Part shown: in pieces, positions 46,859 to 56,309 of the stretch
Position numbering within the stretch: the stretch's first letter is position 1
Layout of the letters: each line of letters starts with the position of its first letter
NCBI GenBank assembly: GCA_024734495.1
Contig: JALMQS010000187.1
Location: forward strand, 18,414,455-18,478,454
Length of the DNA: 64,000 nt
Source: Forficula auricularia
Lineage: Eukaryota; Arthropoda; Insecta; Dermaptera; Forficulidae
Reading direction: 5' to 3'
The notes under the pieces: model-generated
What the model was told of the DNA's origin: nothing
The model's input: only the letters and a program-made list of their open reading frames with translations
The model's database searches: none
Program-made: the position numbers and the translations under genes

Positions 46859-48493
46859 AATTAAAAATTATTTTATTTAAAAAACAGAAGACTCTCTCAT
46901 TTTATTTATTTTTAACCTAAAACCTAATTAGTATTTCTAGCGCGGTCTAACAAAGGCACAGACAGATTCACATTGCATCTCCGAACTAATATTGAAAAAT
47001 TTCCAAATTGAGAATTTGACGAGATTTTCTATTTGAGATCAAGCCACAGCTCACCCTATTATATACCCAGAGACCCGGGAGGATTAAGTATTTCGCGGGA
47101 AAGTATTAAATATTTTGACAAAAAAGTAATTTTAATTATTCAATGGAGATATTTAAAATAGAACAACCTAATTAGTATTCTCTAGGGCGGTCAAACAAAC
47201 ACACAGACAGATTCACATTCACTATTCAGAACAAATATAAAAAAATTTTTTTCCAAATTATAAATTTGATGACGATTTTCTATTTGAGATCAAGCACACA
47301 GCTCACCCTATTATATACCCAAAGACCCGGAAGGATTAAGTATTTCGCGGGAAAGTATTAAATATTTTGACAAAAAAGTAATTTTAATTATTCCATGGAG
47401 ATATTTAAAATACAACAACCTAATTAGTATTCTCTAGGGCGGTCAAACAAACATACAGACAGATTCACATTCACTATTCAGACCAAATATTTAAAAAAAA
47501 TTACCAAATTATCAATTTCAAGTCGATTTTCTATTTGAGATCAAGCCACGGCTCACCCTATTATATACCCAGAGACCCGGAAGGATTAAGTATTTCGCGG
47601 GAAAGTATTAAATATTTTGACAAAAAAGTAATTTTAATTATTCAATGGAGATATTTAAAATAGAACAAGCTAATTAGTATTCTCTAGGGCGGTCAAACAA
47701 ACATACAGACAGATTCACATTCACTATTCAGAACAAATATTTAAAAAAATTTCCAAATTATAAATTTGATGACGATTTTCTATTTGAGATCAAGCCACGG
47801 CTCACCCTATTATATACCCAGAGACCCGGGAGGATTAAGTATTTCGCGGGAAAGTATTAAATATTTTGACAACAAAGTAATTTTAATTATTCAATGGAGA
47901 TATTTAAAATAGAACAACCTAATTAGTATTCTCTAGGGCGGTCAAACAAACATACAGACAGATTCACATTCACTATTCATAACAAATATTTAAAAAAAAT
48001 TCCAAATTATAAATTTGATGTACGATTTTCTATTTGAGATCAAGCCACAGCTCACCCTTTTATATACACAGAGACCGAGGAGAGGATTAAGTATTTCGAC
48101 AAGGAAAGTATTTAAATATTTTGAGTCAACAAAAGAATAATTTTAATTATTCAATGGAGATATTTAAAATACAACAAGCTAATTATTATTCTCTAGGGCG
48201 GTCAAACAAACACACAGACAGATTCACATTCACTATTCAGAATAAATATTTAAAAAATTTTATCCAAATTATTAATTTCATGACGATTTTCTATTTGAGA
48301 TCAAGTCAATGGCTCACCTTATTATATATCCAGAGACCCGGAAGGATTAAATATTTCGCGTGAAAGTATTAAATATTTTGCCAAAAATTAATTTTAATTA
48401 TTCAATGGAGATATTTAAAATAGAACAACCTAATTTCTATTCTCTAGGCCGGTCAAAGAAACATACAAACAGATTCACATTCATTATTCAGAC

Positions 48494-48545
48494 TGAGCAG
48501 GAGCAGATGGGTTCCCAATGCACATACTCCACCTTCTGTATTTGC
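48494..48545 (-). pseudogene. ANTGG exon module, truncated copy (minus)
   Basis: On the minus strand AATTCAG precedes ANTEGGVCALGTHLLLLS, after which array B sequence begins. The donor is lost. Promoter-like block P3 lies about 175 bp upstream, the same spacing as P1 and copy 1. Confidence 0.55.
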
Positions 48546-48719
48546 CTGAATTATAAAATACTATTTAGAGAGCTGCTAACTATTTTGGTCTAACATCCCT
48601 CAGCCATCACACTCAGAGTTAACCAGAGGAAGTTCAATAATCAATTTTCATGAATTTTTCTATGAAAGTAAAGAAATATTTTGAAAACTTAAAAAAATCA
48701 AATTATTCATTATTATCCT

Positions 48720-48890
48720 ATCACGTCACCTTATATAGCCATTACTGTTGTCCCTATCTCCCCCTCCCACATACCCAAATCGCTGTCCTTATCTTCTCCT
48801 CTTATATACCCCTCGAGAACAATTAGTTCAAACTGATTCTTAGCTTCATCTTCAGAGATAATCTTAATCGTGTTTAATATGCGAATTCCT
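48720..48890 (-). promoter_or_regulatory. Promoter-like block P3 (minus)
   Basis: The minus strand shows TTAAGATTATCTCTGAAGAT, then GGTATATAAGAGGAGAAGAT, then GGCTATATAAGGTGACGTG. It matches block P1 in content and order. Confidence 0.5.
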
Positions 48891-48904
48891 ACTATTTTCA
48901 AATA

Positions 48905-48990
48905 TTATTGGATAAAAAGTACTTGGTAGCTTTCACACTAATTGAGATATTCAAATTAATGTGAAACCTACCAAGTATTTTTTATCCAAT
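48905..48990. repeat. Palindrome with about 27-bp arms
   Basis: ATTGGATAAAAAGTACTTGG is mirrored by CCAAGTATTTTTTATCCAAT, with TTTCAC/GTGAAA continuing the stem. The following ATGTTTCACCAACATACC resembles strings at 2977, 11608 and 63480. Confidence 0.7.
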
Positions 48991-49149
48991 ATTTTTAAAA
49001 AATGTTTCACCAACATACCATCACCAAATTCCTTAAAAACGTACCATTTTGAACTTATCATTTTAAATTATTTTACTGTGTTTAAAGCACACTACTCTAA
49101 TTTCACTTACCATTATAGTAATTTTCGATATCCAGCTCATTAGGGCTTA

Positions 49150-49815
49150 TTTGTAGTATATATAGCCTCAGAGACTTGAAAGGATTAATTATTTGGAGAG
49201 AAAATATTAAAAATTTTGACAAAAAAGAAATACTAATTAATCCAAGGAGATATTTTAAATACTAAAACCTATTATAGATACAGTTGAGGTGTCAAACACA
49301 CCAATAGATTCATTGAATAATCTGAAGAAATATTAAAAAAAAAAATCTTATTATCAATGTTAATTCGAATTTCTATTTAAGATGAAGCTATGGCTCACTC
49401 CATTATATACCCCGAGGTCTGAAAAGATCAATTATTTGGAGGGTAAATATTAAAAATGTTGTCAAAAAAATTAATACTAATTATTAGTTGAATAAAAGAT
49501 TTCACTGTCGATGGTAACATAATTGTTTTTATTTTATTTTTAACCTAAAATTAATACTAATTATTCCAAAAGAGATATTTTCAATATTACAACCTAATAT
49601 AGAGTCACTTGATGAGTCAAACACACAAATAGATACATTTATTGACTAAGATGAAAAAATATGTAGTTAAAAAAATAACACCAAATTATCATCTTTCAAG
49701 TAGGATTTCTATTTGAGCTCAAACTATGCCTCGCTCCATTATATACCACGAGGACCGAAAAAATTAATTATTTGGAGGGAAAATATTAAAATTTTGACAA
49801 AAAATTAAGTAGTCA
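49150..49815 (-). repeat. Diverged satellite monomers (minus)
   Basis: Two to three monomers with TATATACCCCGAGGTCTGAA and TTATTTGGAGGGTAAATATT, the array C class. An AT-rich TTTTATTTTATTTTTAACCT string at 49530-49550 resembles the end of the Penelope-like insertion and may be another short 3' fragment. Confidence 0.75.
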
Positions 49816-50436
49816 TTAATAATAACAATATTTTTTTTCATATTTTTATATATTACAATAAAGATTAGTATTAAAAACAACAAGATTACTATATCCTAAT
49901 ATTAATTTAAAATTATTTACTTATCAATTTTTATTTTTTCTGCTTTTTTTACTACCGATTTTTGATGTTTTAAACTGTAGTTATCAAATCTCCTACTGGG
50001 ATCCGTTATAAAACTTCAAATGTCATACTTTTACTATGTCGACTTTGGCGACTTCATAAGGGTTTCTACAATTATAAGAACATTGTTAATATCAAGTTAT
50101 AAGATTATTTAGAAAGACCGAATAGGCTAATTGTTTTGATATAAAGGGAAAAAATTACTTTGACATGAATTCAGAGGGTCCCCTGTGTTCTCAATCCTAC
50201 ATTTTTACAGAAAAATAAAATATTAATTCGGAAGATATTTTTATCGATTTTAATAGATGACTATTTATAGAGAATAAATTCGGTATTTGTTTTGATATAA
50301 AATGAAAAAATATACTTTTGTCACAGTCAAAAAAAACTGAAATGCATGTAAATGACCATATTCTAATTGGTTGTTTAATATGATTGTTTGTTTTGAAAAT
50401 CTTAACTTGAAAATAAATATTTATAGATAAGCTTAC

Positions 50437-50510
50437 CAAGACACTGCAAATCTGAGATGAGCAGGAGGAGATATGGGTTCCCAATGCACATCCTATGCCT
50501 TCGGTATTTG
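50437..50510 (-). pseudogene. ANTGG exon module, minus copy of the paired gene
   Basis: It lies downstream of the signal-peptide exon at 50933-51004. The acceptor has changed from CAGG to CTAG, moving the junction one base; an extra base also shifts the second half (GTHISSCSSQICSVL instead of GTHLLLLSSDL). The donor GTAAGC is intact. Probably a decayed paralogue. Confidence 0.5.
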
Positions 50511-50577
50511 CTAGAAGAATAAAATACATTTTAATTAAATTAAAAAGAATATAATTATATGATTTTGAGAAAAAAAA

Positions 50578-50912
50578 ACGACTTCATAAAAAAATTAAAT
50601 GCAACAAATAAAATAATAAGAACTCAAAAATAAAATAAAATGCACTAAAAGTTATATAAACAAAACAAATAAACATAAACAAAGAAGTAAACAGGTTCAT
50701 AAACAAAGAAGTTATGGGTGAACACTGAACATACATAACAAAAAAAGTCCAATACCAATGAAATTTACTTTTTTACCAATCGGAAGCTATACTGAACTCA
50801 ATGCAAAAAAATCATCAAAATCGGTTCACAATTGGCGAAGAATTCGAGTAACATAGACACACACAAAAAATCAGTCGAATTGAGAACCTCCACCGTTTTT
50901 GAAGTCGGTTAA
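50578..50912. repeat. MITE-like element with CGACTTCA...TGAAGTCGGTT ends, copy 1
   Basis: About 335 bp starting ACGACTTCATAAAAAAATTA and ending TTTTTGAAGTCGGTTAA. A longer copy is at 55222-55971. It sits in the intron between the two minus exons and explains why that intron is longer than the 139 bp of the plus copy. Confidence 0.72.
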
Positions 50913-50932
50913 TAAATAGAATATCTACTAAC

Positions 50933-51004
50933 CTTTAGTGGAGCTCTTTGGAGCTTCTGTTCTGAAGAAAGTGAAACCAAAATGACAAGCAGAATTAGAA
51001 TTTT
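50933..51004 (-). CDS. Signal-peptide-like exon of a putative small secreted protein (minus copy)
   Basis: Minus strand: (ATT)n then TTTTTCAG, 72 nt, then GTTAGT. In phase 0 it reads KILILLVILVSLSS and ends RAPLK. The length is the same as the plus copy and the frame has no stop. The upstream flank (TTTGAATAATACTTATTTTA) also matches, so the whole module was duplicated in inverted orientation. The comparison with 29089-29160 is the strongest sign of a real coding exon in the window. Downstream exons of the 32.8-33.9 kb type are not seen on this side. Confidence 0.6.
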
Positions 51005-51194
51005 CTGAAAAATAATAATAATAATAAAATAAGTATTATTCAAAGATTATTTTTAAAATAACGCTTATAAGATGTACAAGGGAGAGAAATCTAAATCCAT
51101 CCTCAAAATAAAAATATTTAATTTCATTAAGAAAATAATTTATTTTATTTAGAGACGAATCTAAGATTTTAGAAGAAATATTTTTACATTGCAT

Positions 51195-51600
51195 ATCAGA
51201 GGGCTTCGTCCCCTCAGGAATCGAACTCAAGCGCTAACTTGCTTGACAGACAGTTAGTCAAACCTTTAAGACACTCTCTTCGATATGAAACATAAACCAA
51301 TAAGAAATATAGCTAAAGATTTTTCACTACTTTCAACTAGAAGAGAAATGCAAAAAATCAGGGAAAATTGAAAAGCGTTTTCGGTGTCGGGCCCTTTATT
51401 TAAATAATTAATGTAAAGATTTAAGCATCTTTTTTCTTTTTGAAGATGGAATTTTTCAAAAATCAACCCAGAGAATTTATCCACAATAATATTAAGACAC
51501 GAATTTATTTTATTTAGGGACGAATCTAAGATTTTATTAGAAATATTTTTATATTACGTATCAGAGGGCTTCGTCACCTGAGGAATTTAATTTAATTTTT
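51195..51600 (-). repeat. Inverted copy of the 28.07-28.89 kb segment
   Basis: GGGCTTCGTCCCCTCAGGAA near 51200 and GGGCTTCGTCACCTGAGGAA near 51566 flank a segment matching 28.1-28.4 kb (CGGGCCCTTTATTTAAATAA). It contains a B-box-like GAATCGAACTCAAGCGC (minus strand). Frames at 51036-51230 and 28849-29049 are similar (IPEGTKP...DMQCKNIS), but several differences change residues, so coding is doubtful. Confidence 0.6.
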
Positions 51601-51767
51601 ACAAAAACGCGAAGCTTTATATTTAACAAATAATAAAGTAATTTCAAATACTCTCATTTGTGTTTTGATTATAGCATAATTAATTCTATTCTGATATCGC
51701 GTTTAATAATTATAATAGTTTGTATTGGAAAATATTAACTTAAAAATAAATCTATAGAGAAGCTTAC

Positions 51768-51841
51768 CAAAGATGCTGTAAATCTGGGCTGAACAGGTGC
51801 AGAGTTGTCCCCAATGCACATACTACGCCTCCGGTATTTGC
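51768..51841 (-). pseudogene. ANTGG exon module, copy with intact acceptor (minus)
   Basis: Minus strand TTCTTCAG, then ANTGGVVCALGTTLHLFS in phase 0, donor GTAAGC. It is 74 nt, so the exit phase differs by one from the 73-nt form. Block P4 is about 100 bp upstream; no signal exon lies between them. Confidence 0.5.
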
Positions 51842-51929
51842 CTGAAGAATAAAATATATATTAATAAAAAGCCGTTAGCTAGTCTATCTTATCATCCCAC
51901 AGTCACCACACTCAAAATTAAAATTAAAA

Positions 51930-52080
51930 AGTTTATTATTATCCCTATCACGCTCCCCCTTATATACCATTTTCTTGGGTCCCTATCTCCCTCCACCCCC
52001 ACTCTCCCTATCTTCTCCCCTCTTATATACCCCTCGAGAACAATTAGTGCAAACTAATCTTAGCTTATCTTCCGAGATAA
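51930..52080 (-). promoter_or_regulatory. Promoter-like block P4 (minus)
   Basis: Minus strand: TTAAGATTATCTCGGAAGAT, GGTATATAAGAGGGGAGAAG, then ATGGTATATAAGGGGGAGCG. Two TATA strings about 65 bp apart. It is the closest match to P1 (27.3 kb). Confidence 0.5.
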
Positions 52081-52209
52081 TCTTAATGGGCTTAGTATAC
52101 TAAGTCCTACTATTTTCACTTATCATTTTTAATTTATTTAACCGTGTTTAAAGCACACTACTCTACTTTCACCTTTCACTATACTAATTTTTGATGTTCC
52201 CTCATTAGG

Positions 52210-52550
52210 GCTTCTTTGTAGAATATATACCTTGATGTTCAAAAGAATTAATTATTTAGCGGGAAAATATTAAAAATTTTGTTAAAAAAGTAATACTAAT
52301 TAATCCAAGGAGATATCAATACTACAACCTAATATAGTCACTTGAGGAGTCAAACACACAAACCGATACATTTATTGACTAAGATGAAGAAATAGTTAAA
52401 AAAATAACACCAACTTATCATTTTCAAGTAGGATTGCTATTTGAGCTCAAACTATGGCTCACTTAATTATATACCCCAAGGTCCGAAAAAGATTAATTAT
52501 TTGGAGGGAAAATATTAAAAATTTGGACAAAAAAGAAAGTAGTCATTAAT
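52210..52550 (-). repeat. Diverged satellite monomers (minus), second duplicate
   Basis: Equivalent to 49.15-49.80 kb, carrying TATACCCCAAGGTCCGAAA and TTATTTGGAGGGAAAATATT. Confidence 0.75.
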
Positions 52551-52567
52551 AATAACAATAATATTTT

Positions 52568-52750
52568 TTTTTTTTTTTTTGGCTTTTCGGCCTTTCTAGC
52601 CATAAGCCTAATTACGATATAGTTATATTTTTTTTTAATTTGTCTCTACCCCCGGGAGTCAGATTTTAGCTGGATGCCTCGAGTCGGATTCGAACCCGGG
52701 TCCCCTGGTTAGCTCGCTGTCACGCTACCGCCTAGCCTATCTGACCCCCC
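52568..52750 (-). mobile_element. tRNA-derived SINE with target duplication
   Basis: On the minus strand the head reads TAGGCTAGGCGGTAGCGTG (A-box region) and GGGTTCGAATCC (B box), the two internal Pol III promoter elements. A unique body and a poly-A tail (T-run at 52565) follow. ACAATAATATTTTTT is present at both sides (52555 and 52751). The duplicate segment at 49816-49845 (AATAATAACAATATTTTTTT) is the empty site, confirming insertion after the 3.27-kb duplication. Mobilised in trans by a LINE. Confidence 0.88.
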
Positions 52751-53708
52751 ACAATAATATTTTTTTCATATTTTTATATAATAAATAATGGGTACAATTA
52801 CAACAAAGAGTAGTTTTAAAACAACAAGAGACTATATCCTATTATTAATTTAATATTATTTATTTATCAATTTTTATTGTTTTGTGCTTTTTTTACTACC
52901 GATTTTTGTTGTTTTAAACTGTGTTTTCAAATGTCCTACTGGGATGCGTTATAAAACTTCAAATGTCCTACTTTTACTATGTCAATATCTGGTCACCATA
53001 GGGTTTCCATCTGTACTATAGTATATAGTTTCTTACTATATTTTATCCAATTGTACTATATATTATAGAAAAATAATAGTGTACGAAATGTACTATATTT
53101 TCATCGCTAAAAAATATACATGTCTAAGAAATAAAGTTATATATCATTTAGACTGATATATTGATGCTTTAAATGAAATTAGTTAAAATTCTGGGTTGTG
53201 GAAATAATTTTTAAAGTAATACTCTAATTCTAAAGCAGAGGACGAAAAAATAAGATAGCCAAGTAAATTGAGGAAATATATTTTAATATTTAACAACGTT
53301 ACACGTTTCGTCGACTTTGCCGACTTCTTCAGGGTTTCTACAATTATAATAATATTGTTAATATCAAGTTAGAAGATTATTTAGAGAGACCAAATAGGCT
53401 AATTGTTTTGATATAAACGGAAAAAATTACTTTGACATGAATTCAGAGGGTCCCACTGTGGTCTCAATCCTAGATTTTTAAAGAAAAATTAAATAATAAT
53501 TCGAAAGATATTTTTATTTATTTTAATAGATGAGTATTTATAAAGAATAAATTCGCTATTTGTTTTGATATAAAAGGAAAAAATTTACTTTTGACACCGT
53601 CAAAAAAACTAAAATGAAAGTAAATGACCCTATTTTAATTGGTTCTTCAATATGATAGTTTATTTTGAAAATATTAACATAAAAATAAATATTTATAGAG
53701 ATGCTTAC

Positions 53709-53780
53709 CAAGATGCTGCAAATCTAAGCTGACCAGGAGCAGTGTGGTTCCCAATGCACATCCTACGATCCGGTATTTGC
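53709..53780 (-). pseudogene. ANTGG exon module, most distal copy (minus)
   Basis: Minus strand ATTCTTCAG, then GCAAATACCGG, a small deletion, then in the restored frame GCALGTTLLLVSLDLQHL; donor GTAAGC intact. The deletion breaks the frame. Upstream sequence is replaced by unrelated DNA. Confidence 0.5.
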
Positions 53781-53794
53781 CTGAAGAATAAAGA

Positions 53795-54044
53795 ATCTCC
53801 ATTTTCATTAGAAATAAATTTTCTACTTGCAATCTTTCTGATTGAACATTCTAGAACAAGAATTAGATATACTGATCTGAAAGAAAAATTAAATATTGTC
53901 CCTTTATTAGAATTTTATATTAATTATCTAGCCAGGGAAAAATATAAACATATACTAAGACATAATATCTCGTTTTGCAAGTATATAGGAATGTATTTAC
54001 ATATGCGAGAAACTATTTTCAAGTATAAAATTTACGAAAAGTAA
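53795..54044 (+). pseudogene. Possible LINE C-terminal fragment
   Basis: An open plus frame of about 83 codons (includes RTRIRYTDLKEKLNIVPL and YLAREKYKHILRHN). The spacing of LNIxPL and a basic helix followed by H-N resembles the tail of some LINE reverse transcriptase proteins. No catalytic motif is present, and identification is weak. It replaces the normal upstream flank of the neighbouring exon module. Confidence 0.25.
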
Positions 54045-54098
54045 AATTATAAGCTGAGGTAAAAAAATAATAAATTTCTTATTTGTACATTATTAACT

Positions 54099-54800
54099 TT
54101 TTACTTTACCATACAGGGTATGGTCAAGTATTGTAATCGTGCATGAAAAAAGTGGTTTTTTTCCTTCTTTTTTTCGAAATATCTCAAAAACGGGTCAAAC
54201 TATTTTGATTAAAAATTGAACGCGAAACCATGGCATTTCGGTCTACAAAAAAGCTCTAATAAGTGAACATCGAAAAAATTATATTTTTCGAGATAATAAT
54301 TGTTTTATCAAAATGTCTGTTAGTTAGTCTGGTTGTTAGTCTGTGCGTTACCAAATTTTGTGGACGAGCTAGCTCAAAAACTAGTGTGAATATCAAAACC
54401 AAATTTCACACGTAGTTTTGGTCCATTGAGATTAAGAGCTGATTAGATTTTGGTGCATATCGACACAATATTGTGGAGGGAAGGGGGGTGGGGGGTTAAA
54501 ATTAAAAATCTAGGCCATTTGAGCAAATTCAACCAAATTTTGTATACATAATCAGTGGACCACCAGAAGTCTAAAAATTCAAAAACCAACCGCCCAAAAT
54601 GGGCGGGGGGGGAGTGTACGGTAAAAAAATGAAAATCTAGGCTCTTGTACCAATCTCAACCAAATTTTGTATACATAATCAGTGGGCCCAGAGTAATCTA
54701 AAAATGCAAAAACTCTCACCTCTACATGATTGTAAATAATTTTATCTAATATTAAATATAAGTGAGGGGTCAGGTTGTATGGGAAAGTCAAGTGGATGGC
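54099..54800. repeat. Inverted arm I1 (partner at 60.36-61.27 kb)
   Basis: It starts TACCATACAGGGTATGGTCA and includes GTGCATGAAAAAAGTGG, GGACGAGCTAGCTCAAAAAC and two units of the CATAATCAGTGG repeat. It ends at AAGTGGATGGCCACAT. The partner reads the same in reverse with four repeat units. Array C lies between the arms. The 74-codon frame at 54579-54803 is part of this repeat. Confidence 0.78.
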
Positions 54801-54907
54801 CACATCAGAACACGTCAGCTTATTTGAATAACAAATACCAATAAAATTATAATATTTTATCCGCGGTCAAAGACAATTTTTTTTCTTCAAATGTGGCCCG
54901 TGTAAGA

Positions 54908-54926
54908 CAAAAGGTGGACACCCCTG
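54908..54926 (-). repeat. hAT-like terminal inverted repeat remnant
   Basis: Minus strand CAGGGGTGTCCACCTTTTG followed by CACGGGCCACATTTG resembles the ends of hAT (Charlie-like) DNA transposons. No matching opposite end was found. Confidence 0.45.
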
Positions 54927-55221
54927 ATCTAAAAAACAGTTATTTGAGAACAGCATCTACAGACATTTCACATAATGATCAGATAAACAATTCCTCTACA
55001 AAGGTAAAATTTGATCTTATCTTTTTCTAAACGTGAAAGAAAGAGTTTTTGGAAATGTCTCAAGAGATTTATATCCTGGGAAATGTTTATCCAATTATCC
55101 ACTACAACGTCAATTATTAAAATTTATCATATAATAAGTATTAGTATATGTAGAGGAACCTACGAATTTTTCCGAATTGTTAATGAGAAAAATAATTATA
55201 GTGGAGAAATAAAAAAAATAA

Positions 55222-55971
55222 AACCGACTTCAAAAAAATTAAATGCAACAAATAAAATAATAAGAACTCAAAAATTAAAAAAATGCACTAAAAGGTATAA
55301 AATAATTATCTATTTTAGTTACAACTAAACGACGAAATATTAACATGAAATCACTTTATGAAGTCGGTGCCAAACAAACTATATAAGCGAGCGCACCCGC
55401 CAAACCTAGTAAATAATGAATCAGAAAATGGTAATAAAATTCAATTCATTTATATAATAATTATCTCGAAACGTTGGCGGGTTTTAAATGAATGTTTAAA
55501 AAATTTTTTAAAAAAAGATTTTATTTATATTAATTTTGATTATTTGTTCATAAGAATTGGAGATTTACGTTATTTTGTCATTGATAATATCATCAGAACT
55601 TGACCAAATTAATATGGGACCACCCCTAAAGTAACCCCTTTCCAATAAAAAAAGGATCATAGAAATCGGGCAACGTGGCAAAAATTTCTCCCTGAACATA
55701 CATAAAAATAAATATATAGGTATCTTGACGCTATACTGATTCAAACGCAGAAAGAATAATTCAAATCGGTTCATAAACAAAGAAGTTATGCCTGAGCAAA
55801 CATAACAAAAAAAGGTCCAATACCAATGAAAAAAAACGGGACCAATCGGAAAGTATTCTCAACCCAATGAAAAAAATCATCAAAATCGGTTCAAAATAGG
55901 CGAAAATATCAGGTAAAATAGACACAAAAAATCAGTCGAATTGAGAACTTCCTCCTTTTTTGAAGTCGGTT
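55222..55971. repeat. MITE-like element with CGACTTCA...TGAAGTCGGTT ends, copy 2
   Basis: About 750 bp from AACCGACTTCAAAAAAATTA to TTTTTTGAAGTCGGTT. It shares internal strings with copy 1 (AAATGCAACAAATAAAATAA, CATCAAAATCGGTTCA). Two small frames (55358-55603, 55565-55780) are chance. The extra 400 bp in the middle may be the ancestral length. Confidence 0.75.
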
Positions 55972-56309
55972 AAAGAAAGGAAAGACTCCCTACACTCTTG
56001 GTATAATTTAATAAATTGTACATTTTTTTGAAAATGTAAAGGTATAAAGTTGAAACTTGATTCATAAGTACAGTTGTATACTAGTAATACAAACTATTAT
56101 TCAATTTCAGCTCATTTTCTGGAAACACTTAGACCCCATAAATGTTTTTACTAGAAAAATATTGAAGCCAGAAAGCCTAAAATCTAATCAGTTTATTATT
56201 CTAGAAATACAAATATTTTGGAACTAAAACGAAATTCTTACGTCTGTGATATCGTTATCATTAATTATATTAAAAAATAAATTACAAAAAATAATAAAGT
56301 CAGATTAAT

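Larger units (their letters stand above)
46203..46920 (+). mobile_element. 5'-truncated Penelope-like retroelement in array B
   Basis: 718 bp flanked by a 10-bp duplication AACCTAATTA (46193-46202 and 46921-46930); the uninterrupted monomers contain this string once. It carries the endonuclease end of a Penelope-like polyprotein, then a non-coding tail with a hammerhead-like fold and an AT-rich TTTATTTATTTTTAACCTAA end. The reverse transcriptase part is missing, so it cannot move itself. Confidence 0.85.
36290..48490 (-). repeat. Satellite array B, inverted relative to array A, HOR about 2.5-2.7 kb
   Basis: About 50 monomers of 240-250 bp in the opposite sense: GGCTCACCCTATTATATACC, TTTCGCGGGAAAGTATTAAA, CCATGGAGATATTTAAAATA and ACAGACAGATTCACATTCAC. 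The variant GGCTCACGCTATTATATACA recurs at 37491, 39987, 42681 and 45327, spacings of 2496, 2694 and 2646 bp, giving a higher-order repeat of about 11 monomers. Several monomers are truncated (for example near 41650 and 44350). The 60-82-codon frames starting MRSSHGSP... in it are repeat by-products. Interrupted by the insertion at 46203-46920. Confidence 0.93.
48494..53780 (-). repeat. Tandem segmental duplication, period about 3.27 kb
   Basis: Equivalent landmarks are offset by a constant amount: ANTGG modules at 48494 and 51768 (3274 bp), and at 50437 and 53709 (3272 bp). Promoter blocks P3 and P4, the diverged monomers (49.15 and 52.21 kb) and the GAATTCAGAGGGTCCC segment (50.17 and 53.44 kb) follow in the same order. 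The second copy carries a SINE and an extra insert near 52990-53290. A MITE is in the first. The part at 50.4-52.2 kb is also an inverted match to 27.08-29.4 kb. Confidence 0.8.

Noticed and set aside
36481..48593. Series of 60-82-codon frames beginning MRSSHGSPYYIPRDPEG in arrays B (and the reverse in A)
   Set aside because: They are translations of the satellite monomer. They break in many monomers, with no splice sites or start context, and recur wherever the monomer does.
28849..51230. Similar frames IPEGTKP...DMQCKNIS at 28849-29049 and 51036-51230 as a conserved protein
   Set aside because: The segment is a duplicated tRNA-like repeat. Differences between copies change residues (F/S, T/S) with no silent bias, and other copies lack the start.
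55011..55328. 105-codon frame near the second MITE
   Set aside because: Half of it is the MITE end (KKIKPTSKK from AACCGACTTC); the other half has no recognisable content.
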